DNA of 64,000 nt from Cyprinodon diabolis (Eukaryota; Chordata; Actinopteri; Cyprinodontiformes; Cyprinodontidae): positions 1,653,416 to 1,717,415 of the forward strand of contig CM060064.1 of assembly GCA_030533445.1 (NCBI GenBank), in the 5' to 3' direction. Shown piece after piece: positions 55,101-61,035 of this stretch (its first letter is position 1; every line of letters begins with the position of its first letter). A model generated the notes under the pieces. That model saw nothing but the letters and a program-made list of their open reading frames with translations, was not told where the DNA came from and did no database searches. The position numbers and the translations under genes are program-made.

Positions 55101-55760
55101 AGTGGCTAAATATAGCGACTAAAGCGCTAAGTTGGCAACACTGCTCTTTGCATGGTTTGTGTTCAAATGGTTTGCTGCTGTCTGTTTGGACCTTCTGAAC
55201 ATGTGCAGCAAATGGACTGATCCAATATGGTGGACACTGAAGGGGGGGGGGGCTGAGACACACTTAATATTATACGTGTTCTGATGGCATTTTTTAAATC
55301 AAAAACATAGGTAATGTGCACAAATTAGGAGTACTTGTATTAACTTGTATTTCCACCGGCCCTACAAACAGCCTTTTTATTCTGATCAGGCTGTTTCCTC
55401 ATAGCTGCTTCAGAAAAGCTCCTCGTTAGCATCCAGCTGTTTGATGATTGAGTTTCCTCCTCTCTCAGGATCATGTGACCTGCAGCCCTGGTTCATCCCA
55501 GTAGATTCACTCTTTGCTTTTCTGTCTTGCAGAAACAACACGGTCCTGAACTCCAAGGTATTATCGGTGAGCATCAAGCCCACCCCCGCCTCCCTCTCTG
55601 CGCCCGTCGTGGTCGAGTTCTCCCACCTTTACAACGTGAGTAAAGTCTTCCCTTCCAGCAGGTCCAGCTGCCTGGTCTGTGTGTGACGGAGCTGTTCCTC
55701 TGTTGTTCTCTTCCAGGGCACCACCAACCACACCTGTATATCCTGGGACGAGAGCGACAG
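6951..55760 (+). CDS. adgrb1: Adhesion G protein-coupled receptor B1 (BAI1), extracellular part; 15 exons, partial at both ends
   Basis: Joining 15 GT-AG exons (6951-7109, 7756-7860, 11475-11642, 11925-12089, 12270-12434, 15031-15195, 15289-15390, 15477-15583, 19488-19682, 22489-22557, 28022-28130, 39515-39658, 48498-48573, 55533-55635, 55717-55760) gives about 625 in-frame residues: TSR1, a Ser/Arg-rich linker, TSR2-TSR5, a four-Cys HormR domain and most of the GAIN domain. ADGRB1 has five TSRs while ADGRB2 and ADGRB3 have four, and residue agreement with remembered ADGRB1 is high throughout. The family protein is a cell-surface receptor: its TSRs bind phosphatidylserine and extracellular ligands, GAIN mediates autoproteolysis, and the absent cytoplasmic tail couples to ELMO/Dock and PDZ partners. 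Signal peptide, N-terminal domain, GPS scissile site and the seven-helix domain are outside the window. Whether this is the a or b teleost co-orthologue is unknown. Confidence 0.95.
7110..7755 (+). other. Intron between TSR1 and linker exons
   Basis: 646 bp bounded by gttagt and tttag. No repeat, ORF or RNA signature stands out. Confidence 0.8.
7756..7860 (+). CDS. adgrb1: adgrb1 exon: linker between TSR1 and TSR2
   Basis: 105 bp, phase 1 to phase 1, acceptor cctcctttag, donor cagacag|gtaagac. It encodes 35 residues containing [18 protein letters not shown] and ending QQSPQT. No Cys is present, so it is an extended basic/Ser-rich linker. The SRSQSLRS stretch agrees with the ADGRB1 linker as I remember it and helps separate this gene from its paralogues. 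It may be skippable in frame because both borders are phase 1. Confidence 0.92.
8551..8707 (+). mobile_element. Short MITE with terminal inverted repeats
   Basis: Begins GGCTATGTTCGCACAGTG and ends in the inverted GTGTGAACATAGCC, with about 160 bp and no coding sequence. The CTATGTTCACAC-type end resembles hAT-derived MITEs of fish. No clear 8-bp duplication is visible, so the superfamily is uncertain. Confidence 0.65.
8752..9112. repeat. Minisatellite, about 10-bp unit (CTTGGCTGGT type)
   Basis: Tandem CTTGGCTGGTC, CTTGGCCAGTC and CTTGGCGGGTC units fill about 360 bp, with higher-order repetition of about 110 bp (8880s repeated at 8970s). It sits at the edge of a dispersed repeat; the other copy (23385) has only two or three units. 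Confidence 0.95.
9080..9360. repeat. Dispersed repeat flanking the decamer minisatellite, copy 1
   Basis: CCCCTACAATTCCTTT, then ATATTCTTTCTGTCATGATT and GGACATTAAGATCTAAAGAG, all repeated at 23405-23660 with small differences. Confidence 0.85.
10155..10462 (+). repeat. Dispersed repeat family B, copy 1
   Basis: Contains CATCCAGGAAGCTTTTTC, GTTCCAGGTTTTATA, TTAGAAAACATGCAAACG and GTTAGCCTGCAATGCC, shared in order with 15838-16130 and 42575-42985. The GACGTTTCTCTTCCCATCC motif is common in fish retroelement tails, but the class is not settled. Confidence 0.75.
11475..11642 (+). CDS. adgrb1: adgrb1 exon: TSR2
   Basis: 168 bp, phase 1 to phase 1, acceptor cttcctcag, donor gtccag|gtaagcc. The translation contains [38 protein letters not shown] and PCNNSAICP. 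All six Cys are present, with W-x-x-W for C-mannosylation and CSATCG for O-fucosylation. The [17 protein letters not shown] stretch is the strongest single ADGRB1 signature in the window. Confidence 0.97.
11925..12089 (+). CDS. adgrb1: adgrb1 exon: TSR3
   Basis: 165 bp (55 codons), phase 1 to phase 1, acceptor tctgattgcag, donor tgcccag|gtaagatc. It encodes [20 protein letters not shown], then [18 protein letters not shown] and FCNIAVCP. Six Cys, the W-x-x-W pair and the CSSTCG fucosylation consensus are intact. It lies only 282 bp after TSR2 and 180 bp before TSR4, so these three TSR exons form a tight cluster. Confidence 0.97.
12270..12434 (+). CDS. adgrb1: adgrb1 exon: TSR4
   Basis: 165 bp, phase 1 to phase 1, acceptor gcgcctttag, donor gtccag|gtaggaac. 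It encodes [20 protein letters not shown], then [20 protein letters not shown] and DCFLGDCP. Six Cys are present. The residue after the second Cys is Ser rather than Gly (CSATCS), so O-fucosylation by the usual CxxS/TCG rule may be weak here. ADGRB1 TSR4 as remembered has CSASCSQG at the same place, so this is a family trait. Confidence 0.97.
12435..15030 (+). other. Intron between TSR4 and TSR5
   Basis: 2.6 kb, mostly AT-rich. Only a short, internally deleted SINE remnant around 13228-13278 was recognised. Confidence 0.75.
13228..13278 (-). mobile_element. Internally deleted SINE remnant
   Basis: Reversed, it joins GGGTGGCCTAGT directly to GGTCCCTGAGCAAGACCC, skipping the B-box region present at 33563-33650. 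Confidence 0.6.
15031..15195 (+). CDS. adgrb1: adgrb1 exon: TSR5
   Basis: 165 bp, phase 1 to phase 1, acceptor gtcattttag, donor tgcccag|gtaagtg. It encodes [20 protein letters not shown], then [19 protein letters not shown] and HCNEKKCP. Six Cys, the WxxWxxW run and CSKTCG are all present. TSR4 and TSR5 both open with VDG followed by a tryptophan module. This is the last TSR; the next exon opens the HormR domain 93 bp downstream. Confidence 0.97.
15289..15390 (+). CDS. adgrb1: adgrb1 exon: HormR domain, first half
   Basis: 102 bp, phase 1 to phase 1, acceptor ttgtccacag, donor gccatgg|gtgagc. It encodes [20 protein letters not shown] followed by [14 protein letters not shown]. The two Cys and the WKxTPAG..AAVRCP pattern are typical of the hormone-receptor domain between the last TSR and GAIN in ADGRB proteins. 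It is separated from the second half by an 86-bp intron. Confidence 0.96.
15477..15583 (+). CDS. adgrb1: adgrb1 exon: HormR domain, second half
   Basis: 107 bp, entering in phase 1 and leaving in phase 0, acceptor ccccacacag, donor acctta|gtaagc. It encodes [20 protein letters not shown] followed by [16 protein letters not shown]. It supplies the third and fourth HormR cysteines and the GIAYWE core. The exit phase matches the start of the next exon at 19488, joining SIQTL to TREHL at the same spacing as in remembered human ADGRB1. Confidence 0.96.
15838..16130 (+). repeat. Dispersed repeat family B, copy 2
   Basis: Same motif order as the copy at 10155. It keeps the CAAGTCCCACCCTTTGGGAT segment that is replaced by exon-derived DNA in the copy at 42575. 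Confidence 0.75.
16717..17264 (+). mobile_element. PIF/Harbinger-like MITE, copy 1
   Basis: A 548-bp non-coding element has ends AGCCGGGCATACACTG and the reverse complement of AGCTGGGTATACACTG, flanked on both sides by TTA (16714-16716 and 17265-17267). A 3-bp TWA duplication is the PIF/Harbinger signature. A related element in opposite orientation lies at 40041-40730. Confidence 0.8.
18027..19306. repeat. Minisatellite, 30-bp unit
   Basis: About 40 tandem units of GCCAGGGCTAAGGTTGGCCC plus GTCTGCGGCA. Variants (CCATCCAGGCCTAAG; GCCAGGGCAAAGCCAGGGCT) recur 393 bp apart (18221/18614 and 18352/18745), showing a higher-order duplication. Short open frames in it are by-products. Confidence 0.96.
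19488..19682 (+). CDS. adgrb1: adgrb1 exon: start of GAIN domain
   Basis: 195 bp, phase 0 to phase 0, acceptor tctccttcag, donor atgagg|gtaatgg. It encodes [20 protein letters not shown], then [20 protein letters not shown] and [18 protein letters not shown]. This is helical GAIN subdomain A, with an NMT glycosylation sequon. It lies about 180 bp downstream of the end of a 1.3-kb minisatellite in the preceding intron. Confidence 0.96.
19683..22488 (+). other. Intron between GAIN exons
   Basis: 2.8 kb, AT-rich. It contains an imperfect inverted repeat (20314-20631). Nothing else was recognised. Confidence 0.75.
20314..20631. repeat. Imperfect inverted repeat, probable MITE remnant
   Basis: 20314-20412 and 20538-20631 are inverted partners: GGCAGGCCGATTTGACATTT against reversed GGCAGGCCGTTTTGACATTT, and TCTGAAATAAGATTCTTCC against TCTGAAATGCATTTCTTCC. 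The spacer is about 125 bp. Confidence 0.7.
22489..22557 (+). CDS. adgrb1: adgrb1 exon: GAIN domain, short helical exon
   Basis: 69 bp, phase 0 to phase 0, acceptor ttgttttgcag, donor cagctg|gtaggaa. It encodes 23 residues: [18 protein letters not shown], then EEAQL. It is too short for long-ORF searches but agrees almost exactly with the ADGRB1 segment after the previous exon. Its symmetric phase makes in-frame skipping possible. Confidence 0.95.
23385..23730. repeat. Dispersed repeat with residual decamer units, copy 2
   Basis: Same order as 9080-9360: a few CTTGGCTTGTC-type units, CCCCTACAATTCCTTT, GGACATTAAGATCTAAAGAG and TGCTGGGAGT. The minisatellite is not expanded here. Confidence 0.85.
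24187..24400 (-). pseudogene. Tc1-like transposase fragment
   Basis: Read on the minus strand, the segment gives [10 protein letters not shown], then [20 protein letters not shown], the stretch leading up to the second catalytic Asp of Tc1 transposases. It stops matching right after the FQH motif. No ends of the parent element were recognised, so it is a relic unrelated in orientation to the full element 1 kb downstream. Confidence 0.75.
24463..24813 (-). pseudogene. Acidic ORF, possibly N-terminal part of a P2X7-like-domain transposon-associated protein
   Basis: This 116-codon minus-strand ORF begins [20 protein letters not shown] and contains [17 protein letters not shown] and [13 protein letters not shown]. 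Acidic starts followed by a PYxFEP motif occur, as I remember, in fish proteins with a P2RX7 C-terminal-like zinc domain that are dispersed with DNA transposons. The Cys/His domain itself is absent. An ordinary chance ORF cannot be excluded. Confidence 0.35.
25451..27048 (+). mobile_element. Tc1/mariner DNA transposon, complete ends, inactive
   Basis: A 1,598-bp element begins cagtgggggaaataag and ends with the reverse complement, with TA directly outside both ends (25449-25450 and 27049-27050), as expected for Tc1 insertion. The terminal inverted repeats are long, about 200 bp (25451-25655 and 26845-27048). Each carries an outer and an inner copy of an AAGTATTTGACC-like motif, which is the IR/DR layout known for fish Tc1 elements. 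The interior encodes a Tc1 transposase broken by frameshifts. The surrounding repeat has an empty counterpart near 34088. Confidence 0.93.
25809..26831 (+). pseudogene. Tc1-like transposase pseudogene (DD34E)
   Basis: The gene opens [20 protein letters not shown], the N-terminal helix-turn-helix region, and ends ANNGFSTKY before TAA. The three acidic catalytic residues are visible: Asp in [11 protein letters not shown], Asp in [11 protein letters not shown] and Glu in [12 protein letters not shown]. The last two are separated by 34 residues. Two frameshifts break it, one near 25912 after the N-terminal domain and one near 26505 just before GGGWVFQ. Total length fits the usual 340 residues or so. 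In cut-and-paste transposition it would bind the flanking repeats; this copy should be inactive. Confidence 0.92.
27049..27490. repeat. Dispersed repeat downstream of the Tc1 element
   Basis: Second copy of the repeat at 34088-34740 (GATCCAGCCGGTGGGC, GCCGCCCAGAGTGTGCCGG, CAGGGAAACAGATCAGAAC). The Tc1 element interrupts it on its left side. Confidence 0.65.
28022..28130 (+). CDS. adgrb1: adgrb1 exon: GAIN domain
   Basis: 109 bp, phase 0 to phase 1, acceptor ctttcttctcag, donor aaccta|g|gtcagc. It encodes [20 protein letters not shown], then [16 protein letters not shown]. The family motif [18 protein letters not shown] is clear. The following intron is the longest in the window (about 11.4 kb) and holds two minisatellites. 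Confidence 0.96.
29095..31297. repeat. Minisatellite, 36-bp unit built of two 18-bp halves
   Basis: About 60 units of GTAGCACCATCCGTACCA followed by GTAGCACGATCGGTAACG; the halves differ at four positions. The unit length is divisible by three and has no stop in five of six frames, so long ORFs appear on both strands (up to 630 codons on minus, 29050-30942). Peptides switch from [12 protein letters not shown] to [12 protein letters not shown] inside one ORF because indels shift the unit register. That argues against selected coding. Confidence 0.95.
33563..33790 (+). mobile_element. tRNA-derived SINE, copy 1
   Basis: Starts with a tRNA-like head: GTGGCCTAGTGGTTAGG (A box) and GGTTCTGAGTTTGAGTCCC (B box). 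A body with GGGTCCCTGAGCAAG follows, and it ends ATCAATAAAGTTCAATTATT. Copies lie at 61036-61262 and, reversed, 56207-56427. Confidence 0.85.
33940..34740. repeat. Dispersed repeat holding the empty site of the Tc1 insertion
   Basis: Shares AGGTAAGTGACCACGAT, GATCCAGCCG, CGCGCGCCACCCAGAGTGT and CAGATCAGGCAGGAACAG-like stretches with 27049-27490, in the same order. Confidence 0.65.
36940..37925. repeat. G-rich minisatellite, 18-bp unit
   Basis: About 55 units of GGTGGGGGCGCTCTAAAG with GCAGGGGGCGCTCTAAAG and GGTGGGGGCGTACTAAGG variants. Each unit has a G run of five, so the + strand (and the pre-mRNA) has strong G-quadruplex potential. Groups of units are themselves repeated. Confidence 0.95.
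39515..39658 (+). CDS. adgrb1: adgrb1 exon: GAIN domain
   Basis: 144 bp, phase 1 to phase 1, acceptor ttctcttacag, donor acggcag|gtaggag. It encodes [20 protein letters not shown], then [20 protein letters not shown] and NILSTGTA. The FPMKGWR...W motif is characteristic of ADGRB GAIN domains. The first 87 bases of this exon plus its acceptor also occur as an inverted, diverged copy at 42764-42883 in the next intron. Confidence 0.96.
39962..40785 (-). repeat. Dispersed repeat family A, split by a MITE
   Basis: Outside the nested MITE, 39962-40037 and 40734-40785 read together on the minus strand as the same segment seen at 46985-47105 and 61360-61460 (CTCCAATTCACATC..., CTCAGGTCACTTT, then CCAGATCATCC and TTTTCTATCTAAGG). 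This provides the pre-insertion sequence. Confidence 0.75.
40041..40730 (-). mobile_element. PIF/Harbinger-like MITE, copy 2, nested in another repeat
   Basis: A 690-bp element has ends AGCCGGGCATAAACTG and, reversed, GGCCGGGCATAAGCTG, flanked by TAA at 40038-40040 and 40731-40733. The interior matches copy 1 in reverse, including the segment with a gag-cctctaacgacc-acctcccc core. It interrupts repeat family A, whose two halves abut the TAA duplications. Confidence 0.82.
41725..42008 (-). repeat. Dispersed repeat family A, minus-strand copy
   Basis: Reverse complement of the family A core: GACTCATTGACTCTTCAGC, CACACTAAGCATGCTTG, then the GGGGTTCAAGGAGACAG segment and the stretch found at 60-145. 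Confidence 0.85.
42575..42985 (+). repeat. Dispersed repeat family B, copy 3, with exon-derived insert
   Basis: Matches the other two copies up to AACATGCAAATAGAAACGGA and again from TTGTTAGCCTGCAATGCC. The middle (42764-42883) is instead an inverted copy of adgrb1 exon and intron sequence. Confidence 0.8.
42764..42883 (-). pseudogene. Inverted partial copy of adgrb1 exon 39515-39658 and its acceptor
   Basis: The reverse complement of about 39474-39601 is found here: GTCCACCATTCCCCTC, AAGTTGAAGTCGGTGTGATC and GACGCTTATGGATGCTCAGA, then the acceptor region CTGTAAGAGAAGGAAC. It has a 9-bp deletion (the equivalent of CAGCCCTTC) and about five substitutions. It covers the first 87 exon bases plus about 40 intron bases. 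Because it is inverted relative to transcription it cannot act as a sense exon. Confidence 0.92.
44665..44704. repeat. Perfect 16-bp hairpin
   Basis: CATGGGCATTACCCTG, an 8-base loop, then its exact reverse complement CAGGGTAATGCCCATG. It may be the centre of a palindromic mobile element; the flanks show only weak further pairing. Confidence 0.9.
44890..44960 (-). repeat. Dispersed repeat end, copy shared with 58730
   Basis: AAAAGCCGGAAGGTTCTAC, AAGTTAATTTAGGCGTTAAT and ACTGTTTCAGAGG match the reverse complement of 58732-58800. Confidence 0.65.
45955..46310 (-). mobile_element. tRNA-type SINE, common teleost family
   Basis: On the minus strand it starts GCAGTGGGTAGCACTGCTGCC (A box), then GGTTCTGGGTTCGATTCCC (B box), then GAGTTTGCATGTTCTCCC, and ends with a GATGGAAAATAGATGGATG tail. 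The family is widespread in fish genomes. Confidence 0.75.
46985..47830 (+). repeat. Dispersed repeat family A, longest copy
   Basis: Runs from an ATTCAGTTTATTTCTATAG head through the core shared with 61360-61700 to the tail shared with 190-480. It continues past that with AGTTTTAAGCCTAGCC, so the family is longer than any one copy at other sites. Confidence 0.8.
48498..48573 (+). CDS. adgrb1: adgrb1 exon: GAIN subdomain B
   Basis: 76 bp, phase 1 to phase 2, acceptor tctcccgaacag, donor ctgcagag|gtaagac. It encodes [20 protein letters not shown], then ILSLQR (the last Arg is split across the intron). The [12 protein letters not shown] stretch is a GAIN beta-strand hallmark of the family. The 2.3-kb C-rich minisatellite starts about 45 bp after its donor. 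Confidence 0.95.
48620..50975. repeat. C-rich minisatellite, alternating 12- and 14-bp units
   Basis: Irregular alternation of CCATCCCTCTGC and CCCATCCCTTTAAC over about 2.35 kb, starting about 45 bp after the exon ending at 48573. The pre-mRNA would be C-rich; the template strand is G-rich. The minus-strand ORFs (repeating [13 protein letters not shown]) are by-products. Confidence 0.96.
52340..53340. repeat. Minisatellite, 31-bp unit, with internal inversion
   Basis: Units of GGTTCTGAGGTGGGTCCAG plus TCAGCTCCCTGT, with CAGTGGGTC insert variants. Bases 52841-52943 run in the opposite orientation, creating a palindromic junction GGGTCCAGTC/TGACTGGACCC at 52840/52841. Confidence 0.95.
53365..53515 (-). 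mobile_element. tRNA-like SINE next to the 31-bp minisatellite
   Basis: On the minus strand: GGTGGCGCAGTGGTTAGCGC (A box) and GCCCGGGTTCGAATCCG (B box), then GGTCCTTTGTCGCATGTCTC. It resembles a tRNA head but lacks a full cloverleaf, so it is a SINE and not a tRNA gene. Confidence 0.75.
55533..55635 (+). CDS. adgrb1: adgrb1 exon: GAIN subdomain B
   Basis: 103 bp, phase 2 to phase 0, acceptor ctgtcttgcag, donor tacaac|gtgagt. It encodes [19 protein letters not shown], then [16 protein letters not shown], including an NNT sequon. The NSKV.SV..KP...L..P...EF.H.YN pattern matches the strand region just before the GPS. The next exon follows after 81 bp. Confidence 0.96.
55717..55760 (+). CDS. adgrb1: adgrb1 exon: start of the GPS motif
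   Basis: 44 bp, phase 0 to phase 2, acceptor tctcttccag, donor gcgacag|gtaaac. It encodes [14 protein letters not shown] with a split Arg. The Cys and Trp (C-x-x-W) are the first conserved GPS residues, and NHT is a sequon. The second GPS cysteine pair, the cleavage triad and the transmembrane region must lie in later exons. I found none of them before 64000, so the following intron is at least 8.2 kb. Confidence 0.95.
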
Positions 55761-56206
55761 GTAAACCCTGTGGGCTTTGAAGTTCTGATGTGAAACCGTT
55801 TGCTAAATGGAGCCTCGTTCTAACAGCCATGATGTTTATCACATTATAGACATTCATACACTAGAGTATTTGAGTCAATATATATTGGCACTGAAAGGGT
55901 TGGATTCAAAGGAGAATTGCGTAAGTTTAAAGGTTAGTTTGGATTCTGGTCGTATTCTGTGGCCGCGGGTCTAGTTGAGACTCGCTGCATGCTAATGACA
56001 GAACCAGTTCGTTGGTTTGGGAAGATGGGCTCCTGAATTCATTTCACTTCAGTTTATTTATGGCAGCAGTGTGGAGCAGGCAGCTTGAAACGCTCTGATT
56101 TCTGGGTGACGACGTCTTTGCAGTTTGAAGGTCTGTTCTGCTGGGAGACCCAGAAACTGGGATCATGTTTCCCCCATCAGAGCCGACATGAAGCTTCCTC
56201 CCTCCT

Positions 56207-56427
56207 AATTATAATAATGGAACTTTATTCATCTTACAATGGAGAAATTTATGCTCTGCATTTAACCCATCCTGTAGGGGAGCAGTGGGCTGGCATTGTG
56301 CGGCGCCCGGGGATTAAGGGACTCTGCTCAGGGACCCAGAGTGCAGGCTATGGGGATTGATCCGGGTACTTGCTCCCTTCTCAGAGCACATACGCACTGC
56401 TCTAACCCACTCGGCCAACACTCGCCG
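56207..56427 (-). mobile_element. tRNA-derived SINE, copy 3
   Basis: Reverse orientation: AACTTTATTC tail end, CTCTGCATTTAACCCATCC, CTCAGGGACCCAGAGTGCAG, and a head with box elements near 56390-56425. Confidence 0.8.
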
Positions 56428-57954
56428 TTCACACTTCCTGTTCCGGTTGCTGACCAACCACAGGCAAGGAAATGAAATCATCTGCTGTTTGCACATTTAA
56501 CAAACCTCAGTGAAGCACTGAGGATTTCTATCTCCTTTATAGAACATAGTATAACATTAATCCCTCTGTCTTTGTGCAGAAAATCCTTTCTGGTAACCAT
56601 TAGCAACAGACAAGCATCGAGCAAAGATGGCTGATGCTCGATGTCTGCCTCCTTTGCTAGATGCTGGAACATTTCCAAGTCATCCACTGGTAACCTTTAA
56701 AGCTAGCAGAGATATTGTAGATTTTGTTGCAGAGATGATTTTAGAGACGCCGCATTTCTTTGATCGTTGCAGAAACATCTGATGAGCTGCTCTGCTCAGC
56801 AGCATCAATCAGCCGTGACTTTCAGTGCTGCAGCGCTGATACGCCACTGAATGAAGGAAGGATGAAATGGGAGGGGTCTTCCTTTTCTGTCCCATATAGA
56901 AAAGGGGGGGGCAAGCTAAATCAGGCAGCATAAAGGAGAAGAAAGCCAGAGGTTGAATTTAACTGCTTCTGTGTATGGATTCAGAGTGTCGCTCCTGCAC
57001 CACTTCCCCCTAACAGCAGATCACAGGAAGCATGGTTCCTGCTTCAGCCTGTGGTCATCACAGAGATCCCAGCTTGGCCTCACTGAAGTCTGGTAGCCTT
57101 TAATTTATTTCTGAGAAGTGAGCAAATAAAAAACAACCAAACTCTACCAGGGACTTAAAATCTGAAATCGTTTATAACCCTTTAATTGGCTCTTTTTCTT
57201 TGTATCAGATCTCACATTACAGACTTCCTAAACTTGCAGGAAGTTGCGACGTGAACAGCAAGTGAAAGCCGTAAGTCTCCAATGGTGACAGTAAATCTGT
57301 TTGGCTTCTCCTTTCCTAAAAGTTGGGTCCATTTGCAGTGAAATGGTGACGAACATAGACAGTCCTAAATGAAGAGCTTTCCCAGGAATGTGCCATCTAG
57401 TCTCACCTACCCTGCTGTTTGCAGACTGTCCGCTCATAAATGGCAGCCAGACGATTCAGCCATATGGTTGCTACTTTCCTAAAGATTGCTGAGCTTCATT
57501 TCATCTGTTTAATCATCACTCTATATCTGACATCTTTTATACTCTGACATCGTAAACATTGAGAGTTCTGCCTTAAATAATAACAAATAGGGCTTTGATA
57601 GGGAAGACTGCACCAACTGTCGGGCATGGTGGGAGCAGCATCATGCTGTGGATCTTTTTTGCTGACAGCCAAGAGTTTCCTTGGGCAAAGTGGATTTAAA
57701 GAATAGAGGTAAAGAAGGCGGCGCCCAGCAGAGCAGAGAGCTCACTGCTGCTTTCACAACCACAGAGGGGAGATCTGGGGGGACACCTCAGTGGAGCCGC
57801 TGTAGGTACCAGGTCTGCTCGGGGCCCCGCCCCTCCGCATGACGTCCTTATATGGAAACTCAATCAGACAAACTGTTTTGCACCTATTTCTTAAGGATCA
57901 GATCTCTTTTGGAGTCTCAACAAATATATTACTTATTTTAAAATAATACTTTGC

Positions 57955-57980
57955 TATTATTATTATTATTATTATTATTA
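57955..57980. repeat. (ATT)n microsatellite
   Basis: About eight to nine ATT units. Confidence 0.95.
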
Positions 57981-58444
57981 TGGAGCATCTTAAAAATGAC
58001 TTTCATAGAGATTTTAGACAATGAAAACAGTTATTCTACTTGTAGAAAATGAACCTTTGTTGTTGACACAAATTTAAAAGCAGTGTAGCTTAATGTGGCT
58101 AACTGAGCGAGCTAAAATAGGCTAACCTGTTAGCTACTGCTAGCGCTGCCCAGCTCTTTATATCATGGTCTAACAGTTACTTTGTTCACCAGAAACAGAT
58201 TTTTTTCCAGTTTTGTTATCAATCAGGGAAAATGTAATCGGTCATTAGACATGCTAACACTACGGATACTCCTGACTCGGTTATCGTTGTCAGGGCAACC
58301 ACAATGTTTTACATCATGTGGCAACGTTCAGCCAATCATGTAGCGTAACATTTCTGGCAGGAAGCAGGACCAGAGCCGATCTGACCACCGAAGCAGATCT
58401 GGTAGCTGCAGCGGTACCGGGTTTAAAAAAAATTCAAGCTAATA

Positions 58445-58800
58445 CTCCGTTCATACCAAACGTGATGTGAACAGCAGAAGCAGCAGGTTTACATGCAAAG
58501 TCAATGGTTGAGGCACATCAAGGCGCAGCAAAAGCTCCTGCAACATCTAGAGCAGCTGAAGCACCGCCTCATGAGCTTTGGAGCACCGAAGCGCGTGACG
58601 CACTTCAGAAGCAGCTGGAGTTGGAAACTTTAGCCGCCGGACGCGTCACATCAACCAATGAGAGAAGCTGATCTGGGAGCTGGCAGGGAGTCAGACAAAG
58701 CACTGCTGATGCAGAGCGCTATGATCACTCCTCTGAAACAGTTTATTAACGTCTAAATTAACTTAGAATGTAGAAACCTTCCGGCAGAATATGTTGGCTT
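58445..58800 (+). repeat. Dispersed repeat, probable MITE
   Basis: Begins ACTCCGTTCATACCAAACG, a typical start of fish MITEs, and ends with sequence shared (inverted) with 44890-44960. No coding domain was recognised. Confidence 0.5.
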
Positions 58801-59057
58801 TTCTTATCCTGCTGCCTGCAGTTTGTAGCACAGACCTGAAAAACGCTAACATCTACTTCCAGCCGCCACCAACAGGAGGGGAAAACCCCCAAGAGGCGAG
58901 CGGGTCTGAGGCAGCTGCTGCTGGGGATTCCCAGTGGATTCCCACATTTACAGCTTTAGAAAACGGATTAACAGTGATCTGATTTAGAAATCAGATGAAC
59001 CTACAGGCCCACAGTCGCCTGGCGTCGTGACTTGGCCACACCGTCGGCTGACTGGTT

Positions 59058-59135
59058 TCAATTCAATTCAATTCAGTTTATTTATATAGCGCCAAATTCA
59101 CAACACATGTCATCTCAAGGCACTGTTACAGTTTC
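59058..59135 (+). repeat. Short repeat head fragment
   Basis: ATTCAGTTTATTTATATAGC followed by GCCAAATTCACAAC and ATCTCAAGGCAC is the head of a common teleost repeat, related to the start of the family A copies. Confidence 0.65.
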
Positions 59136-61035
59136 AGCTGGTTGTAACAGCTGGTTGTAACAGAGACTCTGTCCAGGATTAAATCCTGCAGATTATTAGA
59201 ACCCAGGCTTTTATCTGAGCGTCCAGTGATCGTTCTTGATCACCTTCTTGCTGTCTCCGTTCTCTATGAGCTTCAGATGCATGGTGGTGGAGGAGGAGAG
59301 AGCGACAGAGACGGAGCAAGGACAAAAATCCAATCTTGTTGTGTTTGGGAGTTGGGTCGGGCTGCAGGAAGACATTTTCTGAGCTAAATTAAAATCCATC
59401 TGGGAAGGCAGCTTTGATTAATGAGTTAATATTTGGAAAAGAAATTGCAGTGCGAGGAGTCGTCCTTGTCATGTTGATAAGAGCAGTGGAGCTGCTGGAG
59501 CCTTCACTAGCAGATCGATAAGCAGAACATCAGCTGCATCTCTCTGTCCCCTCCCTGACGTCTCTGCTCGCCTCTGTTTGCGCTGGGTCTGACCTAATGA
59601 GCTCCATCAGCTTTTGTTCCAGCACGGCGCTGTGACGCGTCCCGCTGAAAGGACCCGTCATGTTGAAGGTTTTCTCTGACTCTTCTCATACGTCTTCATT
59701 AGACAGCTGTCAGATGAAGGATGTGGGACCTGAAACACCCTGAGGATTCGGCTGATCTTCATTTCTATGGTATTTAAATGAACTTTCTCTTATGGGTGAT
59801 TTTAAAAGCTCTAAAATCATCAGTTCATGTTAGAAAAAGAAACAGGATCATCATCTGTTTGGAGTGGATGTCGATAGAAGGCACCTGCCTGACCAAGCCA
59901 GCGGGGCGGGGCTAAGATCTGATGTTCTGAAGGTGTGCGAGTCCAAGTTAAGCGTCGTTCTAATTCCAAAGAGAGCAGCCGGCTGACTGCCTGAATGTGA
60001 GCTGCTGAGTTTAGGAGAATTCTTCAAGCTGCATCGTCATCTGGATGTTCAGGGTGTTCATGGAGCGGAGGAACAATGAGTGTCTGGACTTTGACTGGAC
60101 CATTCCGGTACCAGCTGCTCCTGGTTCAGGTTCTCTGTCCCTTTGAAGAACGACAGCTTCTCTTCATCTTCCAGCTGTCCGGAGACTGCAGTAGGAAAGC
60201 ATGCCACACCCTGACGCTGTTTTCAGGCGACGCAGAACGTTCTACAGATAACCAGGGACATCAGATTACGCCTACCTGCCACACCATTCAGATTTTACCT
60301 GTAAATCCTTCAGAGAAGCATTTTTGCTTTAACCGTCCACCATGTTAGTAACTGGAGACACACGGGAAAGGTCTGGACCACGAGCGGCATCAGCAAACTT
60401 TCCCTTTAAAACACTCATTTATAGAAACTCCCTCCTGCAGGAGTCCTTCTCTACCTCTGCTCTGCTCTTTATCCGTCTGGTCTTTACCTGGCAGAGGACA
60501 TCCTTTCATGCGGGTCTGCTGGACCGACACCTAAATGATCCAATTAAATGCTGAGGGCAGGAGTGTCTGCAAGCTGCTGAGTGCCTCAAAGAGAAGCTTA
60601 ATCACCTGAACAGGAAAACGGCTCTGTGTGCTAATAGATCGGATTTCAGCTGGAGGTGAGCTGCTAATGTCAGCACGGAGCCGCCTGCTGCCAATGAGAG
60701 GAAAAAGGACCTGAACAGCCAGCGCCCAGCCCTGGAAGGATGTTTGGGCGCATTGTTTATATTTCCACTGTTAAATCCAAACCGTTAGAGTCAGCTTTCA
60801 AAGCTCCTGCCTGTGGTTTAAACCCTGACGTTGCAGGACTGAGCTGTTAGTAGCAGTTTTCTGCCCATAGTGTCCATGAAAGGGTTAATCTGTCTGTTTT
60901 TATTTATTTCTTTGTTTAGCTGTTACCTCTCCAGCATAATGATGCTTTTTGTGCCAAGTAGAGGCCCAGCAGGTTTCCCTTCACCAGTTGAGCATCACAG
61001 CTTTCACCGGCAGCTCCTGGAAGTGGAGGAAGTCT

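Larger units (their letters stand above)
48574..55532 (+). other. Intron with two large minisatellites
   Basis: 7 kb. It holds the C-rich 12-14-bp array (48620-50975), the 31-bp array (52340-53340) and a tRNA-like SINE on the minus strand (53365-53515). The rest is AT-rich with nothing recognised. Confidence 0.8.

Noticed and set aside
57600..57665. Possible Tc1 transposase scrap (catggtgggagcagcatcatgctgtgg)
   Set aside because: Only about 30 bases resemble the Tc1 GGGSIMLWG region, too little to annotate.
58791..58982. Short ORF with a signal-peptide-like start (MLAFLILLPAVCS)
   Set aside because: It overlaps the end of a dispersed repeat (58445-58800), is only 63 codons long, has no domain or splice context, and is probably accidental.
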